Below are positions 13,996-26,500 of a stretch of DNA of 64,000 bases, in pieces. The stretch spans positions 7,843,501 through 7,907,500 of the forward strand of contig JAILWY010000016.1 of the NCBI GenBank assembly GCA_022113835.1. The letters are read 5' to 3'. The translations under genes were made by a program, and so were the position numbers. Origin of the DNA: Atopsyche davidsoni (Eukaryota > Arthropoda > Insecta > Trichoptera > Hydrobiosidae). Every line of letters starts with the position of its first letter. Position 1 is the first letter of the stretch. The notes below the pieces were generated by a model. That model was given only the letters and a program-made list of their open reading frames with translations, was not told the DNA's origin and did no database searches.

Positions 13996-14559
13996 TTATA
14001 TATAAATATTCCGTATAAAGTCAATGTATTTATTTCATAACTCTCCGTACTTCTATACGTGTTTTTTTTAAAACGTTTAGATGTATTTATTAATTTATAC
14101 CTCTCAATATTAGTACAACGATGTTTTGTTCACTAATGAAGAGCTTAAGTTTAATATCAAAGGTCAATTATTTTACCGAATGTACATAATTTCCGTGGAA
14201 TGTTATTGTTGTGCTGGGTTCATTAAAGATAAATTGTAGTTTCTTCATCAAATTGTAATATTTAATATTAAAAAAGGTTTGTTTGAAATATATATTTGAG
14301 GTCATAAAAGTCACCAGAAGAAAGTATAAAAACATCAGATAAAATAAACTGTCATGGAGTTTTATATAAAAAGGGGAGATATGCGAACCCTTACATCTTC
14401 AGTTCCCAATATAGCTCGTGGATTTCTTTTTTTTTACAATAAATTCAGTAAATCGAGAGTTGATAAAATATCTCAGGCAAGGTATAGCTGCTTTCGTTAT
14501 CTGAATAATACTTGTTATATTAGATCATCGGTAATAGCGATAAAATTCCCGGAACAATC

Positions 14560-14900
14560 CTGTCGTGCGTACGTCTGGAGACGCCGCCATCAAAAATGTT
14601 TTCTCGGGCTGCCAAGTTTACACCGAATCGATATCAATTTGGCAAATTTAAAAAGACCGTCGCATAACTTAGCATGCGAAGAGCGCATGATCAGGCAGGG
14701 AGAGCCGCCGCACAAAAGTTTCGAGATGAAACTCGATTTTGGAAATGTATAGACACCCCCGGGACGGCGGGCCTCCTCCGGCCCTCCCCTCGCCCCGCCT
14801 CCCGGAGCCTCTACCCCGCCGCCTGGGACCGGTCCCGGGCCTCCCTCCGCACTCTTGATTCCACCGATTGTCATGCCTGCGAGAATCGCGCTTCTAACTC
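14560..14900. other. Extreme GC island (core 83% GC)
   Basis: The core 14755-14850 has 80 G or C of 96 by hand count. It contains the 12-bp palindrome GGGACCGGTCCC (14825-14836) and long C-rich runs. Open frames across it (132 codons plus, 147 codons minus) are low-complexity Pro/Arg/Gly over the core and show no domain. A GCCGCCATC YY1-like site lies at 14583. It might be an unmethylated CpG-type element or a repeat. Confidence 0.6.
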
Positions 14901-15164
14901 TCGCTGCGAAAGGGAGATTAATTGTGTACAGATTTAGCAAGTTTTCAAACAGACTTATTAATATTACAATGGGTACCGCTTCGGGTAAAAATAAACACTC
15001 GCACTTAAAGAACAAACGAACCACTAGAATCAATAAACCTGAAATAAGTATATGTCCCGTATATTTTAAATACTTAATAAATAAAAAAAAACACCAGTCT
15101 AAAATAGACAGTAATATAGTACTTTGAATAAATCTGTAATTTCAAGATATAAAATATTATATAT

Positions 15165-15345
15165 ATTCTTCTTCATCAGGTGCCTCTTCTCAGAGGAAGT
15201 TGGCGACCATCTTACTGAGCATAAGTTTATACTAAATTAGTGTTTATAGTTTTCTAAGGGGAAAATAGTTTAGTGGGTCTCTTCTACACCGCAGTTTTAT
15301 ATTGGAAGGAAAAGTCTGCGTTTTGTTGCTGTAATAGCATTATTA
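15165..15345 (+). repeat. Dispersed repeat family, truncated copy
   Basis: Same order of blocks as the copy at 8091: TTCTTCTTCATCAGGTGCC, the AAGTTGGCGACCAT core, TTTTCTAAGGGGAAAATAG and ACACCGCAGTTTTATATT. It stops after TAATAGCATTATTAT, so the half carrying the GATCTGATACTCC block is missing. An insertion relative to the 8091 copy lies just after the ACACCGC block. Confidence 0.78.
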
Positions 15346-15654
15346 TATATTTTTTTCCTTAAAAATATACATTAAGACAAATAATATATATATATATATA
15401 TATTAGTCTTAGTTAAAACCTCTTTTAATAATTCAAGTTGTAAATACATGCAATATCAATACAAATCATTTTTAGTCAAATGAAACATGGATGAGACTAA
15501 TTAAATCAATTTAGGATTCACTTTCAACACACAACGTGAATTAAGTTAATATCGGAATGTTAATTCAGTTTGTAAAATGTTATTGGTTCAATCTTAATCT
15601 TGGTCCACCGATAAGCAGAGCAACTTAACAAGTTGGAGTAATGATTTTTTTACC

Positions 15655-15860
15655 AGGACACGGGCTCGAGTACGAGTTTCTTGAAAAATTTACCAGCCCC
15701 GAAGCTCGAGTCGAATAATGTGTATATTTTGACAGCACATCATTTGTAGGAGAGGAGACGTGCCTCGAGTACGGAGAGCTACATTTCGACGGGCAGAGTG
15801 TATTTGAATAAAAATGACATTAGCTCTGGGGCAATGGAGAGGTAATGGGCTTACGGCTTT
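15655..15860. other. Island with three CTCGAGT words
   Basis: CTCGAGT occurs at 15665, 15705 and 15764, and the first and third continue as CTCGAGTACG. The spacing (40 and 59 bp) is irregular. The words may be binding sites or faint repeat traces. Confidence 0.35.
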
Positions 15861-17374
15861 TACACCTGAACCCGGAATATCGATCAGATTACACGCATAC
15901 TAATAGATCAGGGAATCGAATAGACCAGAATAACCTTGACTGTAACCTTCAGTTATGTAAACTTTGTTAAATCGATTTTTGTTTACTTTTACGGTCATAT
16001 ATTATTTATAAAAACTTTAAATATGTATGTGGTACCAAAATAAATTTGTGTTTCAATGATTAGTATACTTTCTGAGTTTTATTCTGTAAAAGTTAGTAAC
16101 TGTCTCTTGCGCTTTCTGATACAGGTAAATCACAATTTCGCTTTCAGTTACAATGCTTCAAACTAGTCTGTCATGATAGTCCCTCATCTTTTCCAACCGA
16201 TTGAATACCTGCTTCTTGCTCTTGCGGCCTCCTCTGCTTTGTGAGTGTTATTCTATGGCTTTGTATACTTGTAATTAAATATATTTTCTGATTGTTAAGT
16301 TTTCATGGGAAAAATCAATCAATTGAATTTATAGTTTATTAATAATAATAAAAGTCATCAAATAAGTTTTCCAACGTAAAATTTTAATATAGTAAAGTAA
16401 AAATGAATTATGGAGTAATCAAAGAGAAGTAACACATTCCCATAAATCCAAATATTATTTTAATTACTATTTTAATATATACTTTGGCCGCGATACACCC
16501 CCAACGGGGGAAAAGGGTATAAAATAAATTTAATAACATATTTTTCACTCCGTGTTTGTGTTTTTTTTTAATTACCGCCTGATAGATGATATCGCGGGTG
16601 TTCATGGGGGCGAAGGCTGGTGGCGGAGCGCCCTTGTATTTTTTCGTTGGATTTATTTATTTTCGAGAGGACGCGAATAATTCAACAACTCCCCTGGTAA
16701 TAAAGAACTGCTGAAAAGTGGACATAAAAATAAATTCCAATAAAGTAACAATTTTTTACCGATAAGCCTACATAGGGATGTTTTTACTTAACGAAAAATA
16801 AAAAAAATGAATTATGTCCGTTCCTGTCTAAGTAATACACCCCGTTTTATAAAAATGAAGTATTTCGTAAAAGCTAAGCTACCCTTCACAAAAAAGGACT
16901 AAAATACACAAGGTTTTATTATAAAGTTATTAAAATTTTGGTAAAATAATGTACGTACTTGTTGCAGTAAAAAATATAATATTTTATTTTAAATCTGTCA
17001 GTAAAGGAAATTTAAAGTAATTTAACTACCTTACTATTTAAATATTATCACATAAATAAGCAACCTGTTAACAGCGATTGAAAAATCTAGTTGTTTACAG
17101 GAAAATCATAAAAATCGTATATCATTTTGAATATATTTTAATCTTCTCAAGATAATTCATATTTTGTAGAAAATCAATTGTTTTTTGACAGTTATATTTA
17201 GGGAATTGCCTTATTATACTGACAATATATTATGAGAACACAACTCGCGGAGTAAGAATTTACTTCTTACGATTAAATTATATTTTATTATTGTTTTTTT
17301 TTTATATTCATTTGGTTTGATCTTATAATGCTGAAAAGATCAATCCACTTTAACCTTTTTAGTGATAATGAAAT
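15861..17374. other. AT-rich non-coding stretch
   Basis: A 65-codon minus-strand frame at 16408-16605 is AT-driven (Ile, Lys, Phe). I see nothing else. Confidence 0.55.
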
Positions 17375-17644
17375 TCATAACTTCAGTAGAAAGGATGTAG
17401 CATAAGCACGTTTCATAATGCGAGTAATTCCAAACCACTGACAGAGGCAGCGAGTGTTGCGGTAAGAATTTCCTGTAACATCTTTATGACATGGTTTCGT
17501 GACAAATGTGGTGAGCACACCGCAGACGAGGCAATTACCAACAGACATGCATGTAGCTGGCGGTTCCTGCGAAGCGTTTTCAGTAATACAGCCGGATAGA
17601 ATGTGTCGCTTTACACTCGGGTAAATTAGCACTGTGTATTCAAT
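17375..17644 (-). pseudogene. Unrecognised cysteine-rich open frame, possible gene relic
   Basis: An open frame on the minus strand follows an in-frame TAA (17645-17647) and lacks an ATG near its beginning, so it is at best an exon or a decayed gene. From the Lys of VKRHILSGC it has seven Cys spaced 12, 5, 2, 9, 11 and 1 residues apart, with CMSVGNCLVC in the middle and TRCLCQW near the end. Such spacing is seen in small secreted disulphide-rich proteins, but I recognise no family. No signal peptide or splice acceptor is visible. Part of it (17563-17613) recurs in diverged form at 17778-17828, which suggests a duplicated unit or a transposon fragment. Confidence 0.2.
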
Positions 17645-17669
17645 TTATTATCATAACAGGTGGTTAAGA
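17563..17669 (+). repeat. Local duplication, copy A
   Basis: Positions 17563-17613 match 17778-17828 at 40 of 51 bases without a gap by hand count. A second block near 17652 (CATAACAGGTGGTTAAGA) matches CATAACAAGTGGTTGATA near 17834. Copy B lacks about 33 bases between the two blocks. The copies are direct, about 215 bp apart, and well diverged. Confidence 0.7.
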
Positions 17670-17777
17670 CAAAGAAAAAAAAACTTATAAAATACCGCCC
17701 TAACCTCGATTTTAGAGTAGAATACCCTTTGCTATTAAAGGTTAGTTATGTGCTGAAAATAAAAATAATATCTAGTA

Positions 17778-17851
17778 GTTCTTGCGTAACGTTTCCAGTA
17801 AAACAGCAAAATAGAAAGCGTCGTTTTAATATCGCATAACAAGTGGTTGAT
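17778..17851 (+). repeat. Local duplication, copy B (internally deleted)
   Basis: This is the shorter partner of the copy at 17563-17669. In the frame of the Cys-rich ORF it keeps a readable 16-codon stretch (KR..L..C.T.N..QE shared). Base differences fall at all three codon positions, as expected without coding constraint. Confidence 0.65.
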
Positions 17852-18239
17852 ATGATAAGATTAAACGAAATGAAAATATAAAAAAAACTAATTTATACAT
17901 ATTGTATTATTAAAAATCATTTTAAATTACAAGTATACATAAATAGTCATACAATATATTAATAAGATCTTGTGACCTCCGCTAAGTATTTTCAGCATTA
18001 CGATAATTTTACATATCGGTTACACGTAACGATTCAAATTTAGGTCCAGCCACGTCGGTCGAATAGACTGATATACTTGGCAGCGATAAACACACGTGTG
18101 AATTAATTATCTTGCAAAAAATCATTATTAGAAGTAGTGATACATTTTCGTTTTAGGTATTTTTGCGTGAAGTAACGGTAGAAACAGGCCTTCCAAGATA
18201 TATTTTCATTATTGACGTAAGGTTAAATATTGACATGGC

Positions 18240-18400
18240 CTTAGACAGAGGTCAAGACGATAGTTACTTTAACAGCAGAGTGAGATTAAATGCTGGGCCA
18301 GAGTACAGCCGGATGATGGAATATTTCAGTGGATGAGCTCCTCGCCCCTGGCGCACCCCCCAGCCAGGGTGCCGCGCCGGCGTCTCAAAGGGATTATTGT
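18240..18400. other. GC-rich island
   Basis: CTCCTCGCCCCTGGCGCACC, CCCCAGCCAGGGTGCCGCGC and CGGCGTC form a compact GC core at 18338-18387, followed abruptly by AT-rich sequence. No gene supported. Confidence 0.38.
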
Positions 18401-19789
18401 AGTAATTGAATTTGCTGATTGACAAAATTAATTAATAGCAAGTGTATCTGCCACAATACTGAGGAATATTAAGGTTCTTTTCTAGCTAAATAAACTTGCC
18501 TGTAGTAAAGAATAAAACTTAATTGTATTAGATTTACTGGTAGGCACACGTACAAAGTTAAATCCGTACAAACATGTACAAAGAGAAATGACTTGTTTGA
18601 AATATATTATATTTGTAATTTAAATACATATTATAGCTATATTGATAGTTATTAAAAAATATATAAATAATCGACTTGCGTTTTGAAAAAAAATTATGAT
18701 GTTTTTGTCGTCCCTTGTATAAACTGATTACTCAAATATAAATTGGATCGATATAACATCGCTTAAGAATTATTAAAAGCTTTTGAGCAGTTTTTTTTGT
18801 AATTTTATCGGCATTAGTATTATATTTGTCAAATTTATCCAAAAACTTGAAATTTTTTCCACTTTTTGACACAGAATGAATCTAGTCACTTTCATCCATA
18901 AAAACAATTTCTCAATTCTATTGTACCACCGCAAGGCGAATTTCTGGTGAATTTTAACACTCCAGCGATTCTGACGATTGATTTCTCAATATCTGGAACA
19001 GCCGCAAGTCAACAAAGCAATTTGTGAGAAGGGTGTAGGGTGCAAAAAGTTACACAGCCTTATCGAGCTCGCGGTATATCTTCTGGTTGCGGGTGTATTT
19101 GTACATAAACATGAAGAAGATCGTCAAATATTCTTTTCCGCCTATGCTTTATCCGCCGAAGAGCGGTTCTACTTTGCGGTTGCAGCAATTTGACGTTTTT
19201 TATTCTTGTTTATTTAGGAAAATATTTCTTTATTCATGACATGAAAACCCACATGAAATTCGACTTTGTAAAAATAAATTTAGTGAATTATCATGGCATT
19301 TTTATTACGTATAAACACTACTAGCGAACTCGAAAATAAACATATTAAATATTCAAGATAGGCTGTCATCTATTTTTAAACTCATTTTGGACAGATTGAA
19401 TTTATGATTTTATAAATTCCAAGGAAAAAAATAATAATAAAGATTCTCGATTTTTTATAATAAAACACAACAATGATTCTCAACGGCACTAAAGATATTC
19501 CACAGCAATATAGAACATAACTAATTATTGTTGAGTACATAACCTAAGTCATAAGCTTTTTCAAGATAAATATTTGTTGATTCAAAATCCACATGTGTGG
19601 TGAAATTTTTTTCTTGTATCGCAAGAATTTTTTTCGTTAATTAATGAGTTAATCAGACGAGTATATGTGAATATGCAGATTTTTAAAAATATTAAAACCT
19701 TGAAATCAAGCACCTATGAAACTGTTTTGGCAACTGAGCAGTGCATTGGGTAGCTTCTTGCAATCAATACAATAATTTTGCATATGATA

Positions 19790-20033
19790 GCAGGTGCTCG
19801 ACATCCGACCAAACAGCTTCTGAGGCGTCGAGCTGATCGTGGCGCTATTGGTTCAGCACTAATGGAAAATCGAAGATGACCCGGAGTCCCTCGTCATGCA
19901 CGGCGGCGTGACAGTGATCCGGGTAGGGTTTCCATTGCTCGGCGACTCGGATCATTGAAATCTTGCCAAATTTAGCTCAGTGTCAACGGGTCTGGACAAC
20001 CTGAATGCTCATTTGGATGGGTGTATCAATGAA
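19790..20033. other. GC-rich block adjoining the tandem repeat
   Basis: About 240 bp with far more G+C than the flanks (for example GTCATGCACGGCGGCGTGAC and CGGCGACTCGGATCATTG). It includes GCGTCGAGCTGATCG, but no frame stays open across it on either strand that resembles a protein. It may be the non-repeated part of the same element as the tandem array or a regulatory island. Confidence 0.4.
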
Positions 20034-20262
20034 TCATATCCAGATCTGTATAATGTACTTGATATTTTAGAGGGTACCTTGGGTTCTAGGATGTTTGCAA
20101 GAAGAAAATTAACACTTCAACTACAATATATCATATCTAGATCACTTGATATTTCATAGTGAATTTTGGGTTCTAAAATGTTTGATAGGAGAACATTTAC
20201 ACTACAACTAAAATTATTCATATCTAGATCTGTATTCTGAACTTGATATTTTAGAGTGTTAT
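20034..20262. repeat. Tandem repeat, about 2.5 copies of 87-97 bp
   Basis: Units begin TCATATCYAGATC at 20034, 20131 and 20218. Each carries ACTTGATATTT after the start. The first two also share TTGGGTTCTA, ATGTTTG, and a CACTWCAACTAMAAT end. Unit 2 is about 10 bases shorter near its start, and unit 3 stops after TTTTAGAGTGTTA. The array follows directly on the GC-rich block at 19790-20030. Confidence 0.82.
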
Positions 20263-21484
20263 TTATAAACAAAAGATATTTATTGTTAAAATCTGTTTTC
20301 AAATTTACTGACACTTAATAAGCAAAGTTTATAAGTATCATAGAATGCAAAACATTGCAGTTCTTACAAAATCAATATAAAAATACTTCCAACTTTTCCA
20401 ATGTGCATATTTCGTTTGACGCTCAACTTTTGAATTTCGCAAACTCTGTAAATTTTATTTCTGCAATAAAGTGAGAAAAGTCTTGTGAATTCCACATCAT
20501 ATTTTACAAGTTAAAATCACCAGTCGACGGAAGATCCTGTCGGAAGCTCATAGAAACGAAGAGATTGGTATTTTCAGAGTATAATGAACACTTTTGCTAA
20601 GTTTCTTATCTGAAATCGCTTAAGTTACGATGAAAATGAAATGAATAAGTCATATTTGCTATTTTATTCTTTTTGCTTACAAATAAGTGTGTTTTTATTT
20701 TTAGATGAATCCTTTTGAATTCTTTTAGATGTCGAAAGCATTATTATTTAAAGCATCGTGGAATACGGTTACACGCGTAGAAAGATAACCTTCGGGTGAG
20801 GCAGAACAAAAAGCTGTATATGTAAAACAGTCTATGCTTTTGGAGATATTCCGTGATTTATATACTGAATACAAAGAAGCTGTAGTCTTACGGGTTATTT
20901 TTAAAAATAAGTAGAGCAAAATCAGCGGTTAAAGTAGACGTATTGTAAAATAGATACCGACTAGCTGTATGCGAAAAAAAATAATAAAATATTTAATTTT
21001 TATATTTAAAAATGAAAACAAGTTCAAAAAAATATTAAAATTACACATGTAGATACAAATTAGAAAAATAGTTCAACTTATTTGTTTTAAAAGAACTTTA
21101 GATTTAAATTGATTCAAAAGGAAACTATTTATATACATTTCAAATAATTAAAAAAAATACGAATATATAGATTACGATGATTTCTTAGTTTTTATGCTGC
21201 ACAGTGGTATTTTTTTCTCGAGCGTTTCGGTTCCGGTTGTGGAATCAACCTCATAGACTAAATAATTTAACGTTTTGCTAAAAATCACTACGCAGCAAAA
21301 CACTAAAAAAAATCCCAACAGCAACTAATACAATATTTACTAAAAATTTCAATGCAGAATATGTTTTTGCTTAGCCCAAAACTTACTTATTTTAATCTTA
21401 AATATATGCTTATTTTGAGAAGAATTGTAATGTAACATTTATTATAACATATAATAACCGGGCAACATCAAACCCCTGCCATTA
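20263..21484. other. AT-rich non-coding stretch
   Basis: No structure beyond homopolymer runs. A CTCGAGCGTTTCGGTTCCGG patch lies near 21218. Confidence 0.5.
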
Positions 21485-21745
21485 ATTCCAGTGAATGCTG
21501 CTGATTCTGCGCCTACATTTATCGCGAGCCTTTGTCTTAAAATCCTTTCGCATTTTTTGTCGCAGCCTTTGCGGGGAGGTATAGACACCCGCCCCTACGA
21601 GCAGTTACCGATGGGCATATTCATCCCCATTGTGCACGAAAACGACGTATTGTACAGTGGTAAACAATGCGCCAAGCGATTGCTACAGACTTAATGCCTG
21701 GAAGCTGCCGGCGATTCAAGGGACGTGAATACAGTAGAGAAAGCC
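21485..21745. other. Moderately GC-rich stretch
   Basis: CAGCCTTTGCGGGGAGGTAT, CGAAAACGACGTATTG and GGAAGCTGCCGGCGATTC are its richer parts. A 67-codon plus-strand frame is not recognisable. Confidence 0.3.
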
Positions 21746-22284
21746 ACATTTTTCTACGCTGTCGTGTTTTTCACCCTTGGGGATGTTCTATTTTTCTACA
21801 ATAAAAAATATATATCAATGGAACGTCTATTGCAATTAATGTATTGAATCATTCTTTAATTCTAGAAGCTTTCGTTATTTGCAATTAATATTATATATGA
21901 GTGAAAAATATAAAAAGTTTATCATAAGAGGTGTGAAGAATAACAAAAATGAAAATAAATTAATATATTTTTGGGAATGTGTAGATTTAAATAATAATGT
22001 ATTTAATGCTTAGCAATATGCAGATGTTTGTATAAAGTAGTTGTTATAAACAAACTTGAAATTAAGAAGCAGAGCAATTGATAAATTCATATGTTAGGTA
22101 TTGTAGATGCTTTATTGAATGGAGCTTGTAATAGAATAGATGGAAGTATGAAAAATTTAACAAATAAAAGGTGCAGTTTTTTGGATATCTTGCCTTTTTG
22201 GTTGTACGCCAGAATTCATATACACAATACAAAACAAAACATTTTTAGTTTCGTTCTTGAAAAAGTTTTTATAGCAATCTTCCA

Positions 22285-22530
22285 AGCATCCAGTGACGGC
22301 GGCTAGCTCGCCAGCGGCGGGGAGGGCGCGCCCTTTTGCAAAACGGACTTTTTGCAACCTGGTATCGAGTTAATATACAAAAGAAAACAATTTCGCACAC
22401 AAAAGCGGCGTTTTGCCGAATCAAGTGGATTTAAATTCCAAATATCTTTTCTTTTTGGAATCTCGGCTTTTTCGCATTCCCCGAATCTGCCGGGATGGGG
22501 CCGCGAGGGGGGCGGGGGGCTTGGCGATGA
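22285..22530. other. GC-rich island with G runs
   Basis: GCGGCGGGGAGGGCGCGCCC near 22312 and GCGAGGGGGGCGGGGGGC near 22502 bracket an AT-richer middle. Open frames on both strands are short and compositionally driven. Confidence 0.42.
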
Positions 22531-25419
22531 AACAGCTTTTTAAAAATAACTGCTTACAGTGGAGATTTATGTAGCTTCAAACATAAAATTACAAATCAAC
22601 AATTTTTCCACCCTTTTTCCTCTCGATATCCACAGTGCAAGAAAAGAGTATATGAACATTTTATCATATAGAATATAAGTATTGTAAATTATTTTTATAG
22701 GTATATTCCTGAAAGTCATCTTTAATTGCTGTAGTCTGTTTATGAAATATATACTTATATATGTGGTTGGGTAACTTAGCAACAATGCAAAAAAATTAAA
22801 TTGATATAATTTCTCCTTTGTTAGTTTTAGAGTGATATGATTTGATTCATTTGCAGATTTGATTCATATGTAGGGCACAATTTTTTTTATTGACAGAGCC
22901 ATTCGCATGAAGGTTTTTCTATTTACGTTTATAGAATATTATTATTAGATCAACTGGGACAGGAGCAATGAAAATAGATCCAATAAATAACATTCAAGAA
23001 CAGACATATTTTTTTTCACTCATTGAATGTTAGAATTTTTCAAGTTATATAATGTACAATAGTTTATATTTGTGTTGATAGATAGGAGGAGTGCAGCAGT
23101 TAATTGTTGATAAATGGCCTGCGGCCCAACTTACATGCTGTGAATACAGATCAACACAGCCAAAGTTGCCATTACGCGCAGAGCAGATTGTAAAATTACA
23201 ATAATGACATAAAAAGGCAACATTATGTATACTTTACGACATTTTTTATACGCCAAGCCCATTCTGGCAGTAAAGTTATCGCTACGAGTTCTCAGCCACT
23301 GGCAACATGTTATTTATTCACTCGAGTTTAATGTAAAGAACGGAAAGACAACAGATAAAGGGATTTATCTCCGCCTCTCTGCAGCCAAACAGCCAATAAA
23401 GAACCAACCGTACAGATATATTACAGGTGGCGATAAATTGAACAGATATGTGCTTATAATAATTCGGCACGAAAACTTATCACTTAAAGTTGTTAAATAA
23501 GTAGGAAGATAATTGGATTTACGAAAATGTTTTTTTCTTCATTGAGAGTTTTCTGGGTGCGTATTCGTTTGCGTAAAACCAATTTACATAAACACTCCTT
23601 GTATCTAGACAGATTGTTAAAAAATATATCTGGTATATTACAGTTAAAAAGTTACAGCATAACATAATTGTAAATGCGATCGAAGAAGTAGCGATACATA
23701 AGAAGTAGTTTAGCAACTGGTTCAAAGCGATAATTGTATAATAAATGCGATCGTATCTTGGATATAAATAATAATATCGACTCCTTGACAAGACATGTGA
23801 CTTCTTCTATGGTAAATACTTATGTTTTAAAAAAATACGTATGTACTTCTTCTAAATAGATAAATAAGCGGTAATAACCGTTCCAGGTAATTGTCACGGC
23901 ACTTGCTTTCTCAGTAAGCAAGCATGCACACCACTGAACTAAAAAGCAGTATTTAAACAGATAGGATATACCTTGTATACTTAGTTATGAGTGCGGTTAC
24001 TTCTATTAGACAAACGTATATATTTGACAGAAGTTCTAATATACATTTTTTGAGGTTAATACACATTTTTTTAGAAACGTGTCAAAAATGACGAAGGAAA
24101 AGAGGAGAGGTTTTTCTTGTACGATGACGCCTAGAGAAATAGAATAAAGGAAAAGTGGTATATTTGGAGAAGTATAAGTTTATTAAGTTCAGAAGAAAAC
24201 TATTAAAAAATAACGAATGCGAAAATAAAGAACGAATGGCATCAAAAGAGAAATCGAAGTAATACTATTTTTAAGAAGTTTTCTGTTCACATTATATCAA
24301 AAATGTATTTATTGAGCTTATATTAGAACACTGCATTACTTTTGTGTCCAAAATAAGGTGTTAGAAGAATTTAGATATATTTTATTTAGTCAATGAAACC
24401 TAATCAATTTTATATAATACGACTACTTGGCGTATGAATTCGTATATATATATATTTATTTTACTTTTATTGGAAATATTGTACGTACTATACAAATATT
24501 TTTTTGGAAACTAAGGCATGGGCGTAATATTGACTGATTATATTCTTAACCTCTCCTATTGTTATGGTTAAAACGAAACTCACTTTTCTGCCAGTCATGA
24601 TTTGTTATGGGTTTTTAGAGTATATCATAAAATAAGTTACAAAAATATATAACTTTGCAGATATAACATTATAGATCAAAACGAACCGTTTAACATTATT
24701 TAAAAATTGAAAGATTGTTCAGTATAAAATCATACCCCAAAAAATAAACTTTGACTTTGGATTTACCATAACTTAAAAAAAACTTGTGATAATTTACGAC
24801 AGTACAAAAGCAAAAGAGTTCTGGATATATGCAAAATAAAAAGTTTATTTTCCTGATAATTTATACGATGAATTCATACAAAACAAATTTTTCTAGTATC
24901 AATTAATTAAAGGTTGAAATAAAACAAATTCTGTAAGCAAGTACTTGTTTCTTACGGTAAATTAAATTTAAAATATTTTTGCAAACCTTAGAAAATTACA
25001 CAAATTTAAACTTTACTAAAAACAATATAATAAATTACTTTGCTTCAAACCCGTTGAAAACCACAAGGAGTCTGTAATAATTAGCTTACAATATCAAATT
25101 TATAAGTTATATGGTTCCTGCGAATAAATATATTGTTATCGTGTATTCTAAGCAGAAAGTTTTTATTGGAATTTTACCGCGGCCACATTCTATTAAATAT
25201 TGAAATATTTAATTTGAGTCAAGATTTTAATTATCAAGTACATCTTGGAAGTATGCAATGATAGTATTAAAACTAAAAAAATATTGTACACTGTAAAGGT
25301 ACAGCTAAATTGTTTTACGCAACAAAAAAATAATAAGAATTGATGTATTATAAAGGGACGTCGCAGTTGTCTCCTGGCCATCGAGGTCCCTTTATTCAAG
25401 AGCCATAACGTGGTAATAA
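22531..25419. other. AT-rich non-coding stretch
   Basis: A plus-strand frame of 91 codons (23225-23500) shows no family resemblance. AACATTCAA and TTGAATGTT near 22990 and 23023 form a loose inverted repeat. Otherwise nothing. Confidence 0.5.
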
Positions 25420-25570
25420 CATAAATTTGACGCTCGCTTGCGGTGACGTCAGTGCTCTACAAAATGGTCGTTCAAGATGGCCGCCTGGAGTAGCCGCGAT
25501 GGGGAGAGGGGGGGGGGATTTCCTGGACACTCGTGTGCCCGCACTCGCAGTAAAACTTCTTAGAAATAAC
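25420..25570. other. GC-rich island with G10 run, CRE and YY1-like site
   Basis: Contains the CRE at 25444, AAGATGGCCGCC at 25474 and ten consecutive G at 25508-25517. The G run makes a 68-codon plus-strand frame Gly-rich, and I do not regard it as a gene. Confidence 0.5.
25444..25451. promoter_or_regulatory. CRE palindrome
   Basis: TGACGTCA, 23 bp before a YY1/Pho-like AAGATGGCCGCC (25474-25485), both in the GC-rich island 25420-25570. A close pairing of a CRE and a YY1-type site is common in regulatory DNA. Confidence 0.45.
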
Positions 25571-26319
25571 TCGGTCATTTCATACGGAGTGACGATTAGT
25601 GACGACGATGCGTACAGCTCTTGGTACGAATAAAAAAAATGCATCGATTTTCTGTCATAATTTTGATTATAAGACAAACTTTATTTTATTTGTTTAATAA
25701 TGTATATTTAATCATAATTCGGTCCATCCTGAAGTTTGAATTGAGTTAGGTTTTGAATAGACAGAATATTTTTTTAAAGACGGATAAGTTAACAATGAAT
25801 GCTTAGTTTTTTTGAAATAATAAAAAAATGATTACCAAAATTGCTTATTATTTCTAATAATTTAAAAAGACAAAAACAAAGAATTATACTTTAGATACAT
25901 AAAAGTATACTCACTAAGGTATTTCGACAATCTATTTACGATATATTTGTAGTATTATAATTTTTTTGCTTGAGTACACTGTTTATCATAAAATATATTT
26001 ACTTTTATTGCCAATTCATGGCGTATTTTAAATTTTAACACCTACAAAAGAAAAATCCTTGTTTTTTATGGTTTGATGAATAGTTTTACTATTCAAATTT
26101 TGCTGAATTAAGTTTATCACTTCGTGTATTATAAATGCATTAACTATTTTATTAAACACACTAAAAAATCCAGGTATTTTACATTTGTTGGTAATGTTAT
26201 ATAAAATATGAATACTTATACGCAATAAGTCACTTGACTTTCTATATAAAACGGCATATATAATTCAGCTGTCACCGGGCTGTGTCTAAACTTTATAAAT
26301 AACTAAACATATATTCACA

Positions 26320-26500
26320 ATTCACATCATGAGGCGGCCGAAGTTCGCACCGAGGCCTGTCTTCATCGTGTGCATACGAATCGCGATAAGGAGCGGCCGG
26401 TCCTGACAAATGCTTTCCTTTATTTTTATGTTGCATGAAACATGACGGCCCGTTCAGGATAATGCCCGCCATTTTGTGGAAGGTTCTAGAAGGGTGTTGA
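26320..26500. other. GC-rich island with YY1-like site
   Basis: Includes GAGGCGGCCGAAG, GAGCGGCCGGTCC and CCCGCCATTTT (26465-26475). No coding frame is supported. Confidence 0.4.

Noticed and set aside
14590..15033. 147-codon minus-strand frame through the GC core
   Set aside because: Low-complexity Gly/Pro/Arg over the core and unrelated AT-driven sequence outside; no domain.
19974..20010. TAGCTCAGTG resembling a tRNA A box
   Set aside because: No matching B box (GGTTCRANNCC) or cloverleaf follows.
23225..23500. 91-codon plus-strand frame
   Set aside because: No recognisable family or splice signals; likely a chance frame.
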